A stretch of 64,000 bases of DNA, taken from Undaria pinnatifida (lineage: Eukaryota; Sar; Phaeophyceae; Laminariales; Alariaceae). The stretch is taken from the NCBI GenBank assembly GCA_012845835.1, contig JABAKD010000005.1, positions 14,129,205 to 14,193,204 of the forward strand, written 5' to 3'. This document shows positions 1-11,170 of this stretch, in pieces. The first letter of the stretch is position 1. Every line of letters starts with the position of its first letter. The notes beneath the pieces are model-generated. The model saw nothing but the letters and a program-made list of their open reading frames with translations, searched no databases and was not told where the DNA came from. A program made the translations under genes and the position numbers.

Positions 1-130
1 ATAGTGACCGCTTCTTACCAGTGGCAATTGTCACTGGGATTATATACTCAAACCTCGGCGTTCTCTCTCAAGCACCAAGTCCAAATTTGCACCTGCAACA
101 AAACAAGCAACCCGCATCTACCATCTCATC

Positions 131-218
131 ACAAGCACCCCCACCACCACCACCCACAACAACCACCCCACCACCCCCCCCACCACAACCACCCCACCCC
201 AACCACCATCCACCAAGA
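131..218. repeat. CCA/CCCCA-rich low-complexity tract
   Basis: Irregular runs of CACC, CCACC and poly-C. Reading frames across it give His/Pro-rich peptides that I take as artefacts. Confidence 0.8.
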
Positions 219-984
219 GCAGCAGAAGCTTATGTTGCTCGTGGCGGCTGGTGTTCGTGGTGGTGTAGTGGTCTCTGTGTGTTATGTTGGCTGTGAGCTT
301 CGTGTTACTCGGTGCTTGCGAGCGATGATTGAGTTGCTTTCGCTTTGTGTGCTCCTCTCTCGAGATGAACGAGCACCAGTATCTTACACATACTCGCAAA
401 TTATACACATACTGCTTTGTAAAATTTTGTATATACACATATATAAATACGAGGTTCCATAATTTTTGCACTGCTCCTGCTGCTTGCCGTATACCACAGG
501 AATTTTTGTTTTTTCATTTTAGAATATTGTTATTCTTTTTTTTTACGTATACCTACGTACGTACGTTTGAACTTGCCGAGTTACGAGGTAGTCTTGATCT
601 CCATCTCCATTGGGGTAGGTGCCTAGGAGGACCGGTCATCGGAAACCTAAATGGCAGGTATGGAGAGTGTAATCCTATCGGGATCTCTTATTCCTGGTTC
701 ACGTGCAATAATTCAATGGCCATTACTTTAGACTTTGGACTACATTCACGCAATGTTGACGGAAATACACTGTACAAAACAAGAGGCCGCTTCACAACAA
801 TAGGAGTTAGCTTAATGCAGTTAGGAGTTTGACCACTTTAAAGCGTCTGTCACGTTCCTCATTCCCACCGTTCTTGTAGGTGGGCCGTTTGAACATGAGG
901 GTGGGGAGAGAGAAAAAAAGAAAAAATGTGCGGGGGCCGGGGGGGGGCAAGGTGCGGGAATAAATTGGAGCTACGGCATGGATG
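219..984. other. Spacer with no recognised gene
   Basis: AT-richer sequence with a short ACGTACGTACG run near 555 and a poly-T run near 535. The plus-strand frame at 329-832 resembles nothing I know and lacks obvious domains. From about 840 the text becomes G-rich and leads into the composite repeat. Confidence 0.5.
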
Positions 985-3046
985 GCTAGAAATTATGCTG
1001 ACGGGATATCAGCTGGCTGGTATTGTTTACTACTCTGGCAGATTTGATTTTAGGCGGGGCCTTTGAACAAGGGGGATCGGCTTGGGGGGGAGGCGTGCGG
1101 GACACTTTAATATGTACCCCCTTCCCCCCTCCAACGCCCCCTCCTTCCCCACACCCCGCACGATCGCCTAGACCCAGCACCGCGCGTATAGCAACCCCCT
1201 ACATATATCATTAATACGCGCGACCGGAGGATCACACAACATTTTACAAAGATCAGTGTCGACCAAATCCTTGATCTCATAGCTGAAGTGTATTTTAATC
1301 TTGTATCTGACCTTAACCTCTTGAAAACATCCCCCCCCCGCCACGCCTTTTTTTCTTTTTTTCCCTCCTCCTGGCTTTCTCTTGCTTGCACGCCCCACCT
1401 AATAACGAAATCCGCCAGAGTAATAAAGACTTTCACGCCCTGGATATCGCCTCGTTATCTTTTGGAGCCGTAAATGCCGCTGCTGCAATTCTTACCCACC
1501 CCCGCCCCCAACGCCCCCTCCTTCCCCACCACCCGCACGATCGCCTAGAGCTAGCACCACGCGTATAGCAAATCTCTACATGCATTTAACATCAAACATT
1601 TTACAATGATAAACATCACCAGGGAGTTGATACGAACATATTGAAATGTCCCGCCCCCCCCTCCCCTCCCCCTCCCCCGATCCCTTCTGTTCAAAAACCC
1701 CTGACCCGTTTCCCCGCCCCCCCCCCCCCTCCCCCGATTCCCCCCCCCCCCATTCCGCCTAGTTTGACCAAACGCCCAACTCACAATCGAAATCGGCAAG
1801 AGTAATAAACACATATACGCAGTTGATATCACGTCATTATCTTTCTGACCATCCATGACGTAGTCTTCATTCATGCCCCCCACCCCCCTCAACCCCCCCT
1901 CCATTGCTCCCTCTTTTCCAACCACCCGCACGATCGCCTAGACCTAGCACCACGCGTATAACAAGCCCCTACAAATCTTTGATCTCACAGCCGGAGTGTA
2001 TTTAAATATTTTTTCTGACCTAAACCTCCTAACCCCCCCCCCCCCCCTCCCTTCTCGCTCTCCCTTGCCCAAACGCCCCACCTAATATCGAAATCCGCCA
2101 CATTAGTAAACACTTCACGCACTGGATATCACCTCAATTTCTTTCTAGAGCCATCCATGCCGCTGCCCCCCCCCCCCCCCCCCCCCCGCCCCCCGCCCCG
2201 AACGCCCCCTTCTTACCCACCACCCGCACCATCGCCTAGACCTAGCACCACACGTATAACAAACCCCTCACCTGAAACCCTTCCTTTCCCCCCCCCCACG
2301 CCCCCTCCACACACCCCCCTCTCCGCCCCCACCCCCCACCTCCCCATCCCCCCAACCCATCCCACCCCCACCCCCTCGAACACTCCGCCTTCTCTCTACT
2401 CACAGGTTGTACGACTTACCCCAGGATATACATGATAAACTGATGCATTCTTTCCAAAACCTTCACATTTATCCCCTCAAAATAATGTATAGTTTCCACG
2501 CACAGATTGAGCTGCCCCACGCATCCCACCCCACCCCCAACCCCCCCCCGTATGATAAACTGGTGCATATTTTTTTGATGTTAGTATTTTTTTTTTCTTT
2601 CTTTCCCAAAACCGTCAGATTTATCCCCTTACAAGGATTTATAGCTTCCACGCACAAATTGGCCGCCCGTCCGCCCCCCGCCCCCCCCCCCCCCCTCCCC
2701 CCCCCCTCCAACCCCTCTCGCTTTTGATCTGAACCAGGCCCCCACGTCCTTCACAACTACGCCCTTCCCTCACCGGCTATTCGACTTACAGGATTCACTT
2801 GAAAAACTTATGTATTTTTTCAAAGCTGTCAGATTTTGTCCCTCTCAGGAACGGGTTTCACAGTTTCTGCGCACAGACTGACTAACACCACCCTGTTGAC
2901 CCTGATAGCTACACTGTAGTTGTAAGGGGAGTCGCCGACCTATATCCTTAATGAGGACACACAACCCGTAATACGCGCGATCGGAGTATCACACACAGCT
3001 TCCAAAGATGAGTTTCGACAAAATCTTCGATCTCACAGCTGCAAAC
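985..3046 (+). repeat. Composite C-rich repeat, copy A
   Basis: A chain of related modules separated by C-runs of about 10-25. Recurring blocks are a CCGCACGATCGCCTAGACC block (near 1159, 1530, 1928 and 2225), a block ending GATCTCA.AGC.G.AGTGTATTT (near 1270 and 1980), and a terminal block ending near 3040. About the first 100 bp (985-1090) run in the opposite orientation to the rest, so the copy is rearranged. The same modules recur at 7650, 13600, 23755, 43989, 54219, 57065 and 63055. No protein domain was recognised; the class is unknown. Confidence 0.85.
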
Positions 3047-3260
3047 AGTGTTTTTTTTTATATGTGCGCATATATATGATCATTTTTCTTTTTTCGCGCA
3101 TTCGGTCAGGAGTTTTAGTCCGTCTCGGCCTCAGTATGCGATTATTGGAACTGGAATTTTCCGTCAAATACCTTCGTTCGAGAACCGTCTTCGGGAGCCG
3201 GCTCGAACGCTTTTCGCCCTGCCGTATCCGCTCCGCGCCTGGCCGGGATCGGGTACGTGG

Positions 3261-3425
3261 GTTGAGCGAGACAAGCGAGAAGTGCGCAATTGTTTGTATT
3301 TCTGGCGGTATACGCCCGAGCCATTGTCGGATCTTGGCATATGCAGAGCTTGAACGAAAAATACTTTTTTCAAGTTGGCATTATTTCCAAAATGGCTTCA
3401 TATTTCGTCCCAACCACACGTTTTT
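3261..3425 (+). repeat. Diverged direct repeat, left copy
   Basis: About 165 bp, from GAGCGAGACAAGCGAGAAG to the TTTCGTCCCAA block. It matches 4118-4282 at clearly reduced identity with small indels. It lies in a 179-codon frame (3064-3603) that resembles no family I know. Confidence 0.65.
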
Positions 3426-4117
3426 CATGGTCACAACTCGAAGCGTTTGGCCTGTATTGACGTACGAATGCTGTGTCGTTGCTTTTCGATATCGGATTTC
3501 ACGGTTGAATACCTTTAGTCGAGCGTTCGTTGTCTTCGAAGGGGGCCGTTCCCAACCCAACGACATCATTATACCCAGTGTCCGTGCTGATTCTTCATCC
3601 TAGGTCGTCCTAGATAGAGCGATACAACTTTTTGTTTTGTGTTTCCAGACTGTGAGACAGATTAAACCAAACCATCGCAATTAATCAAGGTATAAAGCAA
3701 GTGAAATGCTCACGTACCGGGTACGAGAACCCAACAAAACTGGCGCCGAGACCATAAAAAATAAAAGAATGAACCACAACGAGCGGATTGGTCGCTTTTT
3801 AAAACCGCAGTTGTACGAGAAACGATGTGTTGTCAGCTTTTTTCGTCGCTGCTCCAAAGAGTCGTTTAGTATACCGTATAAAAGTGTTGGTGCTCGATAA
3901 AAAATCTTTCCTTCACGACCGGATAACAAATCTCCTGCACTAATTCCATGTATACTTATCCCCACAACAAACGAAACGTGGACGCACTTTCAACGGTAGG
4001 GGTGATCATCAAGGTCGTAGTGTTTCGAACGCTTTGTTGTGTAGTCTCAAGAAATGCGGGGGCGACTGACTGTTGTTGCTGGTCAATCCGTTCAGCACGT
4101 CGACATGAACGCAGATG

Positions 4118-4282
4118 AATGCTGCGCGAGCCAAGCGAGAAGCGCGCCAAAATTTGTATTTTGAACGGCACTCTCCAGTTATTCTCCGGGTCTTGATGTA
4201 TTCGAAGAGGTTGATAAAATATAACTTTGCAAGACATTCTTTCCAAATCGGCGTTATATTTTGTCCCAAAACAAATTTCAAT
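4118..4282 (+). repeat. Diverged direct repeat, right copy
   Basis: Partner of 3261-3425. Shared landmarks are AAGCGAGAAG, TTTGTATTT, TCTTG..GTAT, CATT.TTTCCAAA and ATTT.GTCCCAA. The roughly 690 bp between the copies hold no recognised gene. Confidence 0.65.
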
Positions 4283-4673
4283 ATTTACTGTTCAAATAAT
4301 CCTCATGGTACGATATCATAGTTATGCATTTGTTTATTTAATTTCGGTAGGTACAAGTACATACATGCATGGATATAGACGTGGCAAGCGCACGCATGAT
4401 TAAAACGAGGAGGAGATAGTAGTAGCGATTACGACTACTGCCCCGGAGAAGGCCACACAGCAGCATCGCGAGTGGCTGCGTCCCCGGGGTCTCGAAGATG
4501 GTATTATACAAGTTCGAGCAAATCGACATGGTTTGTACCCGGCACACCCAGGTGAAGGACTCATACCACGGCAGGGGCTGTACTTGAACAAACGCGACAA
4601 AATATCCCCGGGGGGTTGAGTTCCTGATGTGAGAAGCTCAGGGAATTTTTGGCGCAATCATACAACTGCATCA
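4283..4673. other. Spacer with no recognised gene
   Basis: Mixed composition. The stretch 4440-4650 is GC-richer and has a minus-strand open frame of 85 codons with no recognisable family. Confidence 0.4.
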
Positions 4674-4880
4674 CTACCATGGGATGGCTCCTGGGCGATC
4701 AAAGATTTCCATTTGTACCGCTGAAAGCACGCCCAGGCGATCTGATGACGCCGTATGATTTCGATGCTGAGTTATCTGTCTTGGCCGAAAGCGCCGCCCA
4801 ACTACCCAGAAACTCGATCGGTTGGTTGTATACCAGACCGGCTGCATTGATGGTGAGCGACATCTCCCCCTCAAGTCACC
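4674..4880 (-). pseudogene. LINE reverse transcriptase fragment
   Basis: Read on the minus strand, this short piece matches the part of the LINE at 51869-54218 that follows the YADD box, including the LGGAI.ADR.LS..I segment and the A.ACFQRYK segment. The reading frame is interrupted. It is a small dead remnant of the family whose longer copies lie at 25520, 46690, 49460 and 51869. Confidence 0.65.
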
Positions 4881-4915
4881 TACGAAATACTTTTCCAACT
4901 ATAATCCCAACGAGA

Positions 4916-4997
4916 GTCCCCTGTTCGATGATTTATACGGTACGCCAGACTACGCGAAAAACACGAAACATACGCTGGAGTGTAAGCTTTCTGAAGT
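4916..4997 (+). repeat. 85-bp direct repeat, left copy
   Basis: Starts GTCCCCTGTTCGATGATTTA and ends CTTTCTGAAGT. About 90% identical by eye to 6189-6275. The two copies bracket 1.2 kb holding a Gln-rich open frame. Confidence 0.8.
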
Positions 4998-5535
4998 GAG
5001 GGAGGTTGTCGTTGAGGCAACTTGGTGTTTGAGGGTAACGGGTAGAAAGATATGCCGGTAGACGAACGAAATTTCCTGGGGTTTCGGTAAGATAGCGGGA
5101 TGTTTGGTATAGGGTGGTAATTATGAAAATAAAAGTTCCACATAAATATGAGGCCAAGAGGATGACGAAGGGTCAGATGTCGTTGGAGTAGAGTAACAAA
5201 GAAGAGCTAGCTAACAGGCGAGAGCCTGCACGAGCTGATATGGACCGTTTCACCGGGCAAAGGACGTCAGGGGTCGTCAAAAGGTTTTTTCCAGGAAGCG
5301 GGGCAGCAGGAAGCGGAGAGGAGGTCGACAACAATAAACGACGGTAGAGTGCGTTACGATACGCTCGGCACTGCAGCAGTAGGTCGAGTAGGAGCGCGCA
5401 GTTCTCGCAAGGTGTTGAAAAGCAGGAGCGCGACGGATCTCACACGCGGTCGGGTAAGGGGAGGCACGGGTCGGGGAAGGGTAGTCGCATGTCACCAGAG
5501 ATGGACGGTAGGGGTGGTCTTACGTCGCCGGGTAG

Positions 5536-6206
5536 GTTAGGCACCACGAGCAGACCCGTTCCACGCAACATGTCCCGCCCCCTTTATCACGATTATTTTT
5601 TTTCCCCGAGCCGGATCTCGCCCCCCCTTCATCGGCGGGTGGAGAGAGTTCGGGTCGACAGCAGGAAGGGGCGGGAGGGGATATCAGTCTGCTCATAGTT
5701 TTTGCACGGCCATTACAGGCGTCGTGGGACCCCGTAGCCACGCCGTCGCAGCGTCAGCGGCAGGCGTGGGCACAGCAGCGTTCGCGTGGCACGGACGCAC
5801 AACCACAGCAGCAGCAGCAGCAGAAAGGCGAGGCACCACACCAACAAGGGGCGGCAATAGAGGGGGGGGGGGGGGTGTACAGCAACAACAGTAGCAGCAG
5901 CAGGCAGCAGCAACGGCCGTGGTGGGTCCCGAAGCACTCGTATATCAGGGGCGCAGCACAGCATCTGCAGCAAGGGTGGGGTCCACAAATGGGCGGGGGG
6001 AGACAGGAGGGGTATCTTGGGGAGGAGGGGCAATGAACCGGCGACGACCGGCAGCAACCGCAACCAAGCATGCAGAAACAGCCTCACCAGTCAAGCTGGA
6101 ATACCAGCAGCGATAGCCGTCGATCATACAACAGCAGCAACAGCGACGCAGTCAGCAGCAGACATAGACAAGGAGGAATTCGGGGAGGGTCCCCTGTTCG
6201 ATGATT
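5536..6206 (+). pseudogene. Gln/Ser-rich open reading frame, interrupted once
   Basis: One plus-strand frame stays open from about 5536 to a TGA at 6033, and beyond it to a second stop at 6204-6206. The product would be low-complexity: Pro-rich first, then a (CAG)6-coded Gln run near 5806-5823, Ser/Gln-rich stretches, a Trp-containing segment (RPWWVPKHSY), and a Gly/Arg-rich end. No ATG opens the frame, so it could be an internal exon or the relic of one. A run of 14 G near 5862-5875 makes the frame uncertain there. Composition and length favour coding over chance, but I recognise no family. The 3' end runs into the repeat at 6189-6275. Confidence 0.35.
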
Positions 6207-6275
6207 TATACGGTACGCTAGACTACGCGATTAGCACAAAACGTACGCTGGAGTGTAGTCTAAGCTTTCTGAAGT
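6189..6275 (+). repeat. 85-bp direct repeat, right copy
   Basis: Partner of 4916-4997. It begins at the stop codon region of the Gln/Ser-rich frame, so the pair may be a duplicated gene 3' end or short terminal repeats of a 1.3-kb unit. Confidence 0.8.
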
Positions 6276-6352
6276 CGTACACAAATGATGATGAATGATG
6301 GTGTTCGTTGAGCCAGTACAAGATTCCAGCAACATACGTAACCTCTAACCTC

Positions 6353-7596
6353 CGTTCCCCTTGCCGCCTCGGTAAGAAATGCTGCGAGTCAAGCCCTAGC
6401 AGGCCTGTAGCAAGTGGGAGGGGTCTCTCTGGCGGGTGTAAGGCCGGATTCACCCTCAAGGAGTAACACCTTTATGCTACCGAGTGTGGCCGTGCGGCTT
6501 AAGCGTGGCGGTAGAGTTGGGTCGTACGTGGTGCATGGTCACCTACCATTCGCGCGTTTTTTAAGGTAGAGGCGGCGGAGCAGCAATGCTCAATCGCGTT
6601 GGTCGTGTGCGGAGGCTGGCGCCACCACGAGCCAAACTACGGCGCAGTCTCCGTTTGCGTGGAGGGAACCACGCCAGCAGGAGGCTGGATTCGACGACGA
6701 AAGAGGAGAGCGACTGAGCGTCGACGGGCGGGGAAGAGACAGTTTGAACTCTCCCAGAACGATAATTTTTATTTCTCAGATCAGCACCGCAAGCTGCAAG
6801 TAGCATATTTTGCTTCGTGGGACAGGGAAGAAGAAACGATTGAAATTTGGTGTCAACAAGAGAACGTGCGAAGGAGCGGACCGAGTGAGCCAAGGCGACG
6901 AGGGCGACTGTGGAGAACTACAGCAGGAGCATGGCACACAGAGAACCACGACCCGCACGCACGCCATCATCACGAGACCAGCGACCGCCTTTTTCCTGGA
7001 TTGTTTGCGAGGCTGTAGTGCGTCACCGATTTTTGTAGAGTTGTTCGAGTTGTATACTCCTCATGGGGAACGATCCCCCGCAATTTCCAATCTTCAGGCA
7101 CGGGCGTCGTAGCTGCGCTGCAATCTGTTGGATAATCCGGGAAGACGGGGCGATCATTGATATCTGTAGGGTGAGTTTTGATTCGATTGTTCTTCTTTCA
7201 CTGCATGCCCGCGGGTCGTCGCTCTGACAGCACTCCAGACAGCAGACGCGGTCGTTTGTTCTCACGATCATCGTGCGGTTCGTACGGTGCAGGCAGCCCA
7301 ACCGCTGTAGTTTGTAGCCGCGAGTTGGACAGTTGTGGGAACGGGGGAACTCTATGCCGTAGTTGAGTGGATACCCGCGGCCATGTGAGTTCAGTTTGGA
7401 CATTGGGCCATTTCACTTGTGCGCCTTCTTCGTTAGGTGCGTTTTAGGTGGAAAATTCCAGTATTTCCACAACGAATTTAGTTTTCATTTAGCTTTTCGA
7501 ATCTTCCTGTGGCTCCAACACCTCTTTTGTGTGACCACGAACTCTCGTATTTTCATGTGTTTTATCTGAGACAACAAAAGCAACAGCAGCAACCAG
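6353..7596 (+). mobile_element. 1.2-kb non-autonomous retroposon (NA family), copy 1
   Basis: Collinear with 48092-49375 over its whole length. It starts at CGTTCCCCTTGCCGCCTCGG and ends in a LINE-like tail (TGTGACCACGAACTCT, then GAGACAACAAAAGCAACAGC). No reverse transcriptase is present, so it depends on another element. A 70-codon frame near 6536-6748 lines up without indels with copies at 48284 and 62094 but contains stops here. The family is also seen at 25325, 49817, 50800, 58450 and 60425-62282. Confidence 0.8.
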
Positions 7597-7649
7597 CTCA
7601 ACACATGATATTTTCTTGCCGGAGGCATAAATTGCATAAGCACCGTCAC

Positions 7650-8062
7650 ATTCCTCCCCCTCCCCCACAAGAAATATTTATAGTTTCCACGCACAAATAG
7701 ACCTGCCCCGTCTGTCCCCTCCCCCCCCTTCCCCCCCTTTTGATCAAAATCAGGCCCTCACGTCCTTGAAAACTCCGCCCTCCCCTCACCGGATATTCGA
7801 CTTACAGGATTCACTTGATAAACTGATGCATTTCCTTCCACAGCTGTCAGATTTTGTCCCCCTCAGAAACGGGTTTTATAGTTTCCGCGCACAGACTGCC
7901 CAACATCACCCTGTTGACCCTGATAGCTACACTGTAGTTGCAAGGGGAGTCCCCGACCTATATCCTTGATGAGGACACACAACTCGTAATACGGGCGATC
8001 GGAGTATCACACACAGCTTGCAAAGATGAGTTTCGACAAAATCTTCGATCTCACAGCTGGGT
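7650..8062 (+). repeat. Composite C-rich repeat, 3' part (copy B)
   Basis: Contains the CACAAGAA.TATTTATAGTTT block, a C-run, TTTTGATCAAAATCAGGCCC, and the terminal block with TGTTGACCCTGATAGCTACA and ATGAGTTTCGACAAAATC. It is a 5'-truncated copy. Confidence 0.85.
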
Positions 8063-8118
8063 GCGTAAAAAAAAAAGTCCGTGACCCACACCCCCTTTTT
8101 TTATTTTGGACCGACCGA

Positions 8119-8137
8119 GGGGGGGGGGGGGGGGGGG
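8119..8137 (+). repeat. Poly-G run (19 G)
   Basis: Uninterrupted G homopolymer just past the end of composite copy B. Confidence 0.9.
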
Positions 8138-8144
8138 CTCTCAG

Positions 8145-8611
8145 TACACTAATTCCTTTACAAAATCCAAGCAACACTACTTCCTATATAAACGTATTGA
8201 CTTGATTCTAGAGTGGGGAGAGAAGGTGCACTAAGTAAGTCCTAAAAAAGGAGTAGTATTTGATATGATCGTGGTTGGACTATGGAGGGAGTACATACAT
8301 ACACCGTCAATCCTTGATAAACAACGGCACAACACCAATTCCTATATAAAATCCAAGCAACAGTAAGTCCTATATAAACCTAGTGACTTGATTTTAGAGT
8401 CGGGGGATAAGGTGCCCCAAGTCCTTAAGGAGTATGTATGTATGTATTTGATGTGATCGTGGTGGGACTATGTATGGAGGGAGTACTATACATACATACA
8501 TACATCCGACAAGTACCGTCAAATCCTATCTAAACAACGGCACAACACTAATTCCTACATAAAATCCAAGCAACACTAATTCCAATATGAACCTAGTGAC
8601 TTGATTTTAGA
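8145..8611 (+). repeat. Tandem repeat, about 2.3 units of 190-213 bp
   Basis: The phrase AATTCC..ATAAAATCCAAGCAACA starts units near 8145, 8334 and 8547. Each unit carries TATAAACCTAGTGACTTGAT and a (CATA)n/(TATG)n island that differs in length between units. No coding frame. Confidence 0.85.
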
Positions 8612-9417
8612 TTGGGAAGAAGATGAAGAGGAGGAGGAGGAAGAGGAAATACAACAAGAGGGAGGGGGGGGCAGCCGGGGAGACGGCCGGGGGGCTGCCT
8701 CTAACAACATTATTTCGGGCGTAAGTAGGGCCGGTGGGGTTAGGGTTCAAAAAGGCGTCTCGAACAAGTAGAGTGAGACGAGGAACAAGGCAGCCCTGCC
8801 GGGGGCGGGGAGAGGGAAGGTCACTTGCGGCCAAACGCCGGAATGTTTCCGCGTCTGAACGCAGCGACTGTTGCAACGGCCGAACTTGGCAAAGGGGAGG
8901 GGGGCAAGCTTGAGGCCGGAGGCGGGGAGCAAGGGGGTGAAGTACTACTACTAGTAGTCTACAGCAATCATCATCATCTCATTGTCTGTGGCGTGGTGAA
9001 CTTTATTTGGGTTGGCTCAAGTTACTTGCAAGTTGGGTCGGGCGTGCTAAACTCATGCTGGGTGTAGCGTTGTGTGTGGCGAGGATTTCTAGACAAATCA
9101 ATGTGGAAAAACACAAAGTATCGACAACACACCGAACAAACAATTGCAAAAAGAAGACAGCAACCAACAGCAGCCCCAAAGCACGATGTACTTTGTTTAA
9201 TCGCTCTGGATAATATGTCGTTGCGACAGTGCATGGGTGCTATCTTGCTGACCAACCATCGACAACAAGCTTGAAATCAATGTTACTTTTGAGAAAAAAA
9301 ACTTTTTTTTCGGACGGCTGACCCGGGGGGAGGGGGGGGTAGGGGGGGGGGGGGGGGGGGGGGGTCTCGATTTTTTTTTTCCCGCACCCTTGGCTGGAGT
9401 GTTTTTTATTTTTCATA
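8612..9417. other. Spacer with G-runs and no recognised gene
   Basis: Purine-rich start (GAAGAGGAGGAGG), a GC-rich middle, then an ordinary stretch. G-runs lie at about 9325-9364. A minus-strand frame at 8607-8876 is low-complexity and resembles nothing known. Confidence 0.5.
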
Positions 9418-9552
9418 ATATGTGCGTGTACCACCTTTGATTTGTTTGTGTTTTTTCTCTGGGGTGTTCCTCAACTCCAGAGTGACTGGAGGCTGTCCTG
9501 TCACCACGGACTTGATCATGCGAGTTAACGTGAGAACACCAACGACATTGTC
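9418..9552 (+). pseudogene. LINE 3'-end fragment
   Basis: Matches the last 130 bp of the LINE 3' tail found at 55200-55330: GTACCACCTT, TCTCTGGGGT.TTCCTCA, AGTGACTGGAG.CTGTCCTGT and CACGGACTTGATCATGCGAG. It ends just before a degenerate AAC tail. Confidence 0.75.
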
Positions 9553-10100
9553 CAGTCTCGAGGAATTGTGCGTAGCGCTGTGCAACTATTCTGAAATGTT
9601 GCTACAACAGTAGTAGCAGTAGGTAACACGCACGCCCCCTTTTTCGCTCGCTTACTGTTGAATTTGTTTATGCGAGCGATTTATTGCCAACGTTTGGTTC
9701 TCTCAAAATATAATCAAGTGTATGCGCAGTGCGTAGTGTGTCCCCAAAAACGCAGGTGTGCAGTTCCAGGGGGAAACGCTCACTTATTCCAAGTAGTTCG
9801 TCTGGTTGTTCGTCTGCGACAACAAAGGTGCTGTTCAAACTACCTTGTATGTTACAAGTCATGTGTTGAGCAAGACAGGATATATTCCTGGAACCCTAAA
9901 CTACTTGAAATTAGTGTATAATATGAACTGGCGGACTCGTCAGGTTTAAGAGAGGTGTAACTATTCACAAGACATTCCAAACCATTAAAAATGTGTGAGG
10001 CAAGTCATGTGTGTTGAACAAGATGGACATTTCATCATGCGACGTGACGCCATAAACTACTTAAAATGGTGTGGGATGTGCCTCGGGATTTCGGCACGTT
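9553..10100. other. Spacer with a small diverged repeat pair
   Basis: AAGTCATGTGT(G)TTGA.CAAGA and CCC/GCC.TAAACTACTT blocks appear near 9859-9905 and 9994-10065. No gene recognised. Confidence 0.45.
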
Positions 10101-10101
10101 G

Positions 10102-10207
10102 AAAGCACTCTGTCCAAAGCACTTCGTCCAAAGCACTTAGACCAAATAACTTTGTCCAAAGCGCTTTGTCCAAAGCACTTTGTTCAAAGCACTTTGTTCA
10201 AAGCACC
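10102..10207 (+). repeat. 14-bp minisatellite, 7.5 copies
   Basis: Unit consensus AAAGCACTTTGTCC. Copies differ at one to four positions, and the last two copies share TTC in place of TCC. Confidence 0.95.
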
Positions 10208-10680
10208 ATGTGAACCACGTTTGCCATAAATAAATAAGCACTTTTCAGGCACGTTTTGACCACTAAAATGCATTTACCTGTAATCGTGCCTATCTCAAAC
10301 ATTTTACCCTGCGGCGAAGCAATCGCCGCGTGCCTATTTTTGCCTGCGGCGTCTGGGCCTAGGCCAGCATCTATCTGGGCGCGGGGAAATACAGACGAAC
10401 GTCACTCAACCAGACAGAGCTACGAGTGATGAACGTAAGCATCTCTACGGTCCCACAGGTACTACGAACAAATCTTGAGAGATACAAAATAATGCACTAT
10501 CAAAATCCACGATGAAACCCTAACTGATATATTTCTCGACATGGAACCAACCTCAAGATTGTCAAATGTATCTACTTATTATCAACAAAACCAACTTCAC
10601 GCTTGCAAACTTCAGTAATGAGTAGCATCATGACTGGTCTCCCAAGTTATCTGCCTCTTACTACTGCTGTCTAGTACGTA
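10208..10680. other. Spacer with no recognised gene
   Basis: Ordinary mixed sequence. I see no repeat or open frame worth reporting. Confidence 0.5.
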
Positions 10681-11170
10681 TACAGTAGCGGCTACGGTTT
10701 AAGAGAGGTCCGTGCCAGCCGAGTTTCCCTCTCTTAAATCCGGCTTCTTCTTATACTGTGTTGGCTACGGTGTAAGAGAATATTTTTTGTCATTCTCGCG
10801 GGAGGTCGCACAGGTGTGGCGAATGCGGTGCATCTCGCTGGTCCCGAGAGGGTCCACCACACCGCAAGTGCCATGGAGGTTCTGCCCGCAGACGCCTCTG
10901 CGTTGGTGATGTGTGAACTTCGGTGGGCCTGGCGTGTGGTCGGGAACAGCTGTGCAGCGACTGCCCGCTGCGCAGGGCATGGTGTCTGCAGCTGTGTTTG
11001 TGATGCGTGTGATGGCTATGTGGTGTGATTTCCAGCAGCTCGATTGAAGAGAAAATCCTAGACGTCACCAGTTCTCTCTTAGATCGATTTAAGGTCGTGC
11101 CATCCAGTTCACCTCTCTTAAACCCATATTTTCTCTTAAACTTTCCTCTTAAACCGTAGCCGCTACTGTA
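10681..11170. mobile_element. MITE-like element with perfect 25-bp terminal inverted repeats
   Basis: The left end TACAGTAGCGGCTACGGTTT (continuing AAGAG) is the exact reverse complement of the right end (11146-11170). The outermost TA at each side fits a TA target duplication, giving a 486-bp core. Both sub-terminal regions carry several copies of TTTAAGAG or CTCTTAAA in both orientations, so the arms could fold back. No transposase is encoded. TA duplication would suit a Tc1/mariner-type mobiliser, but that is inference. Confidence 0.85.

Noticed and set aside
2157-2435. Pro-rich frame 'MPLPPPPPPP...' as an extensin-like protein
   Set aside because: Only C-homopolymers and repeat modules; no signal peptide or repeat motif of a cell-wall protein.
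8607-8876. 89-codon minus-strand frame
   Set aside because: Low complexity at one end (Leu/Phe from GAGGA repeats), with no family resemblance and no splice context.
10095-10210. A CRISPR-like array at the 14-bp repeats
   Set aside because: Units abut directly without unique spacers, in a eukaryotic context.
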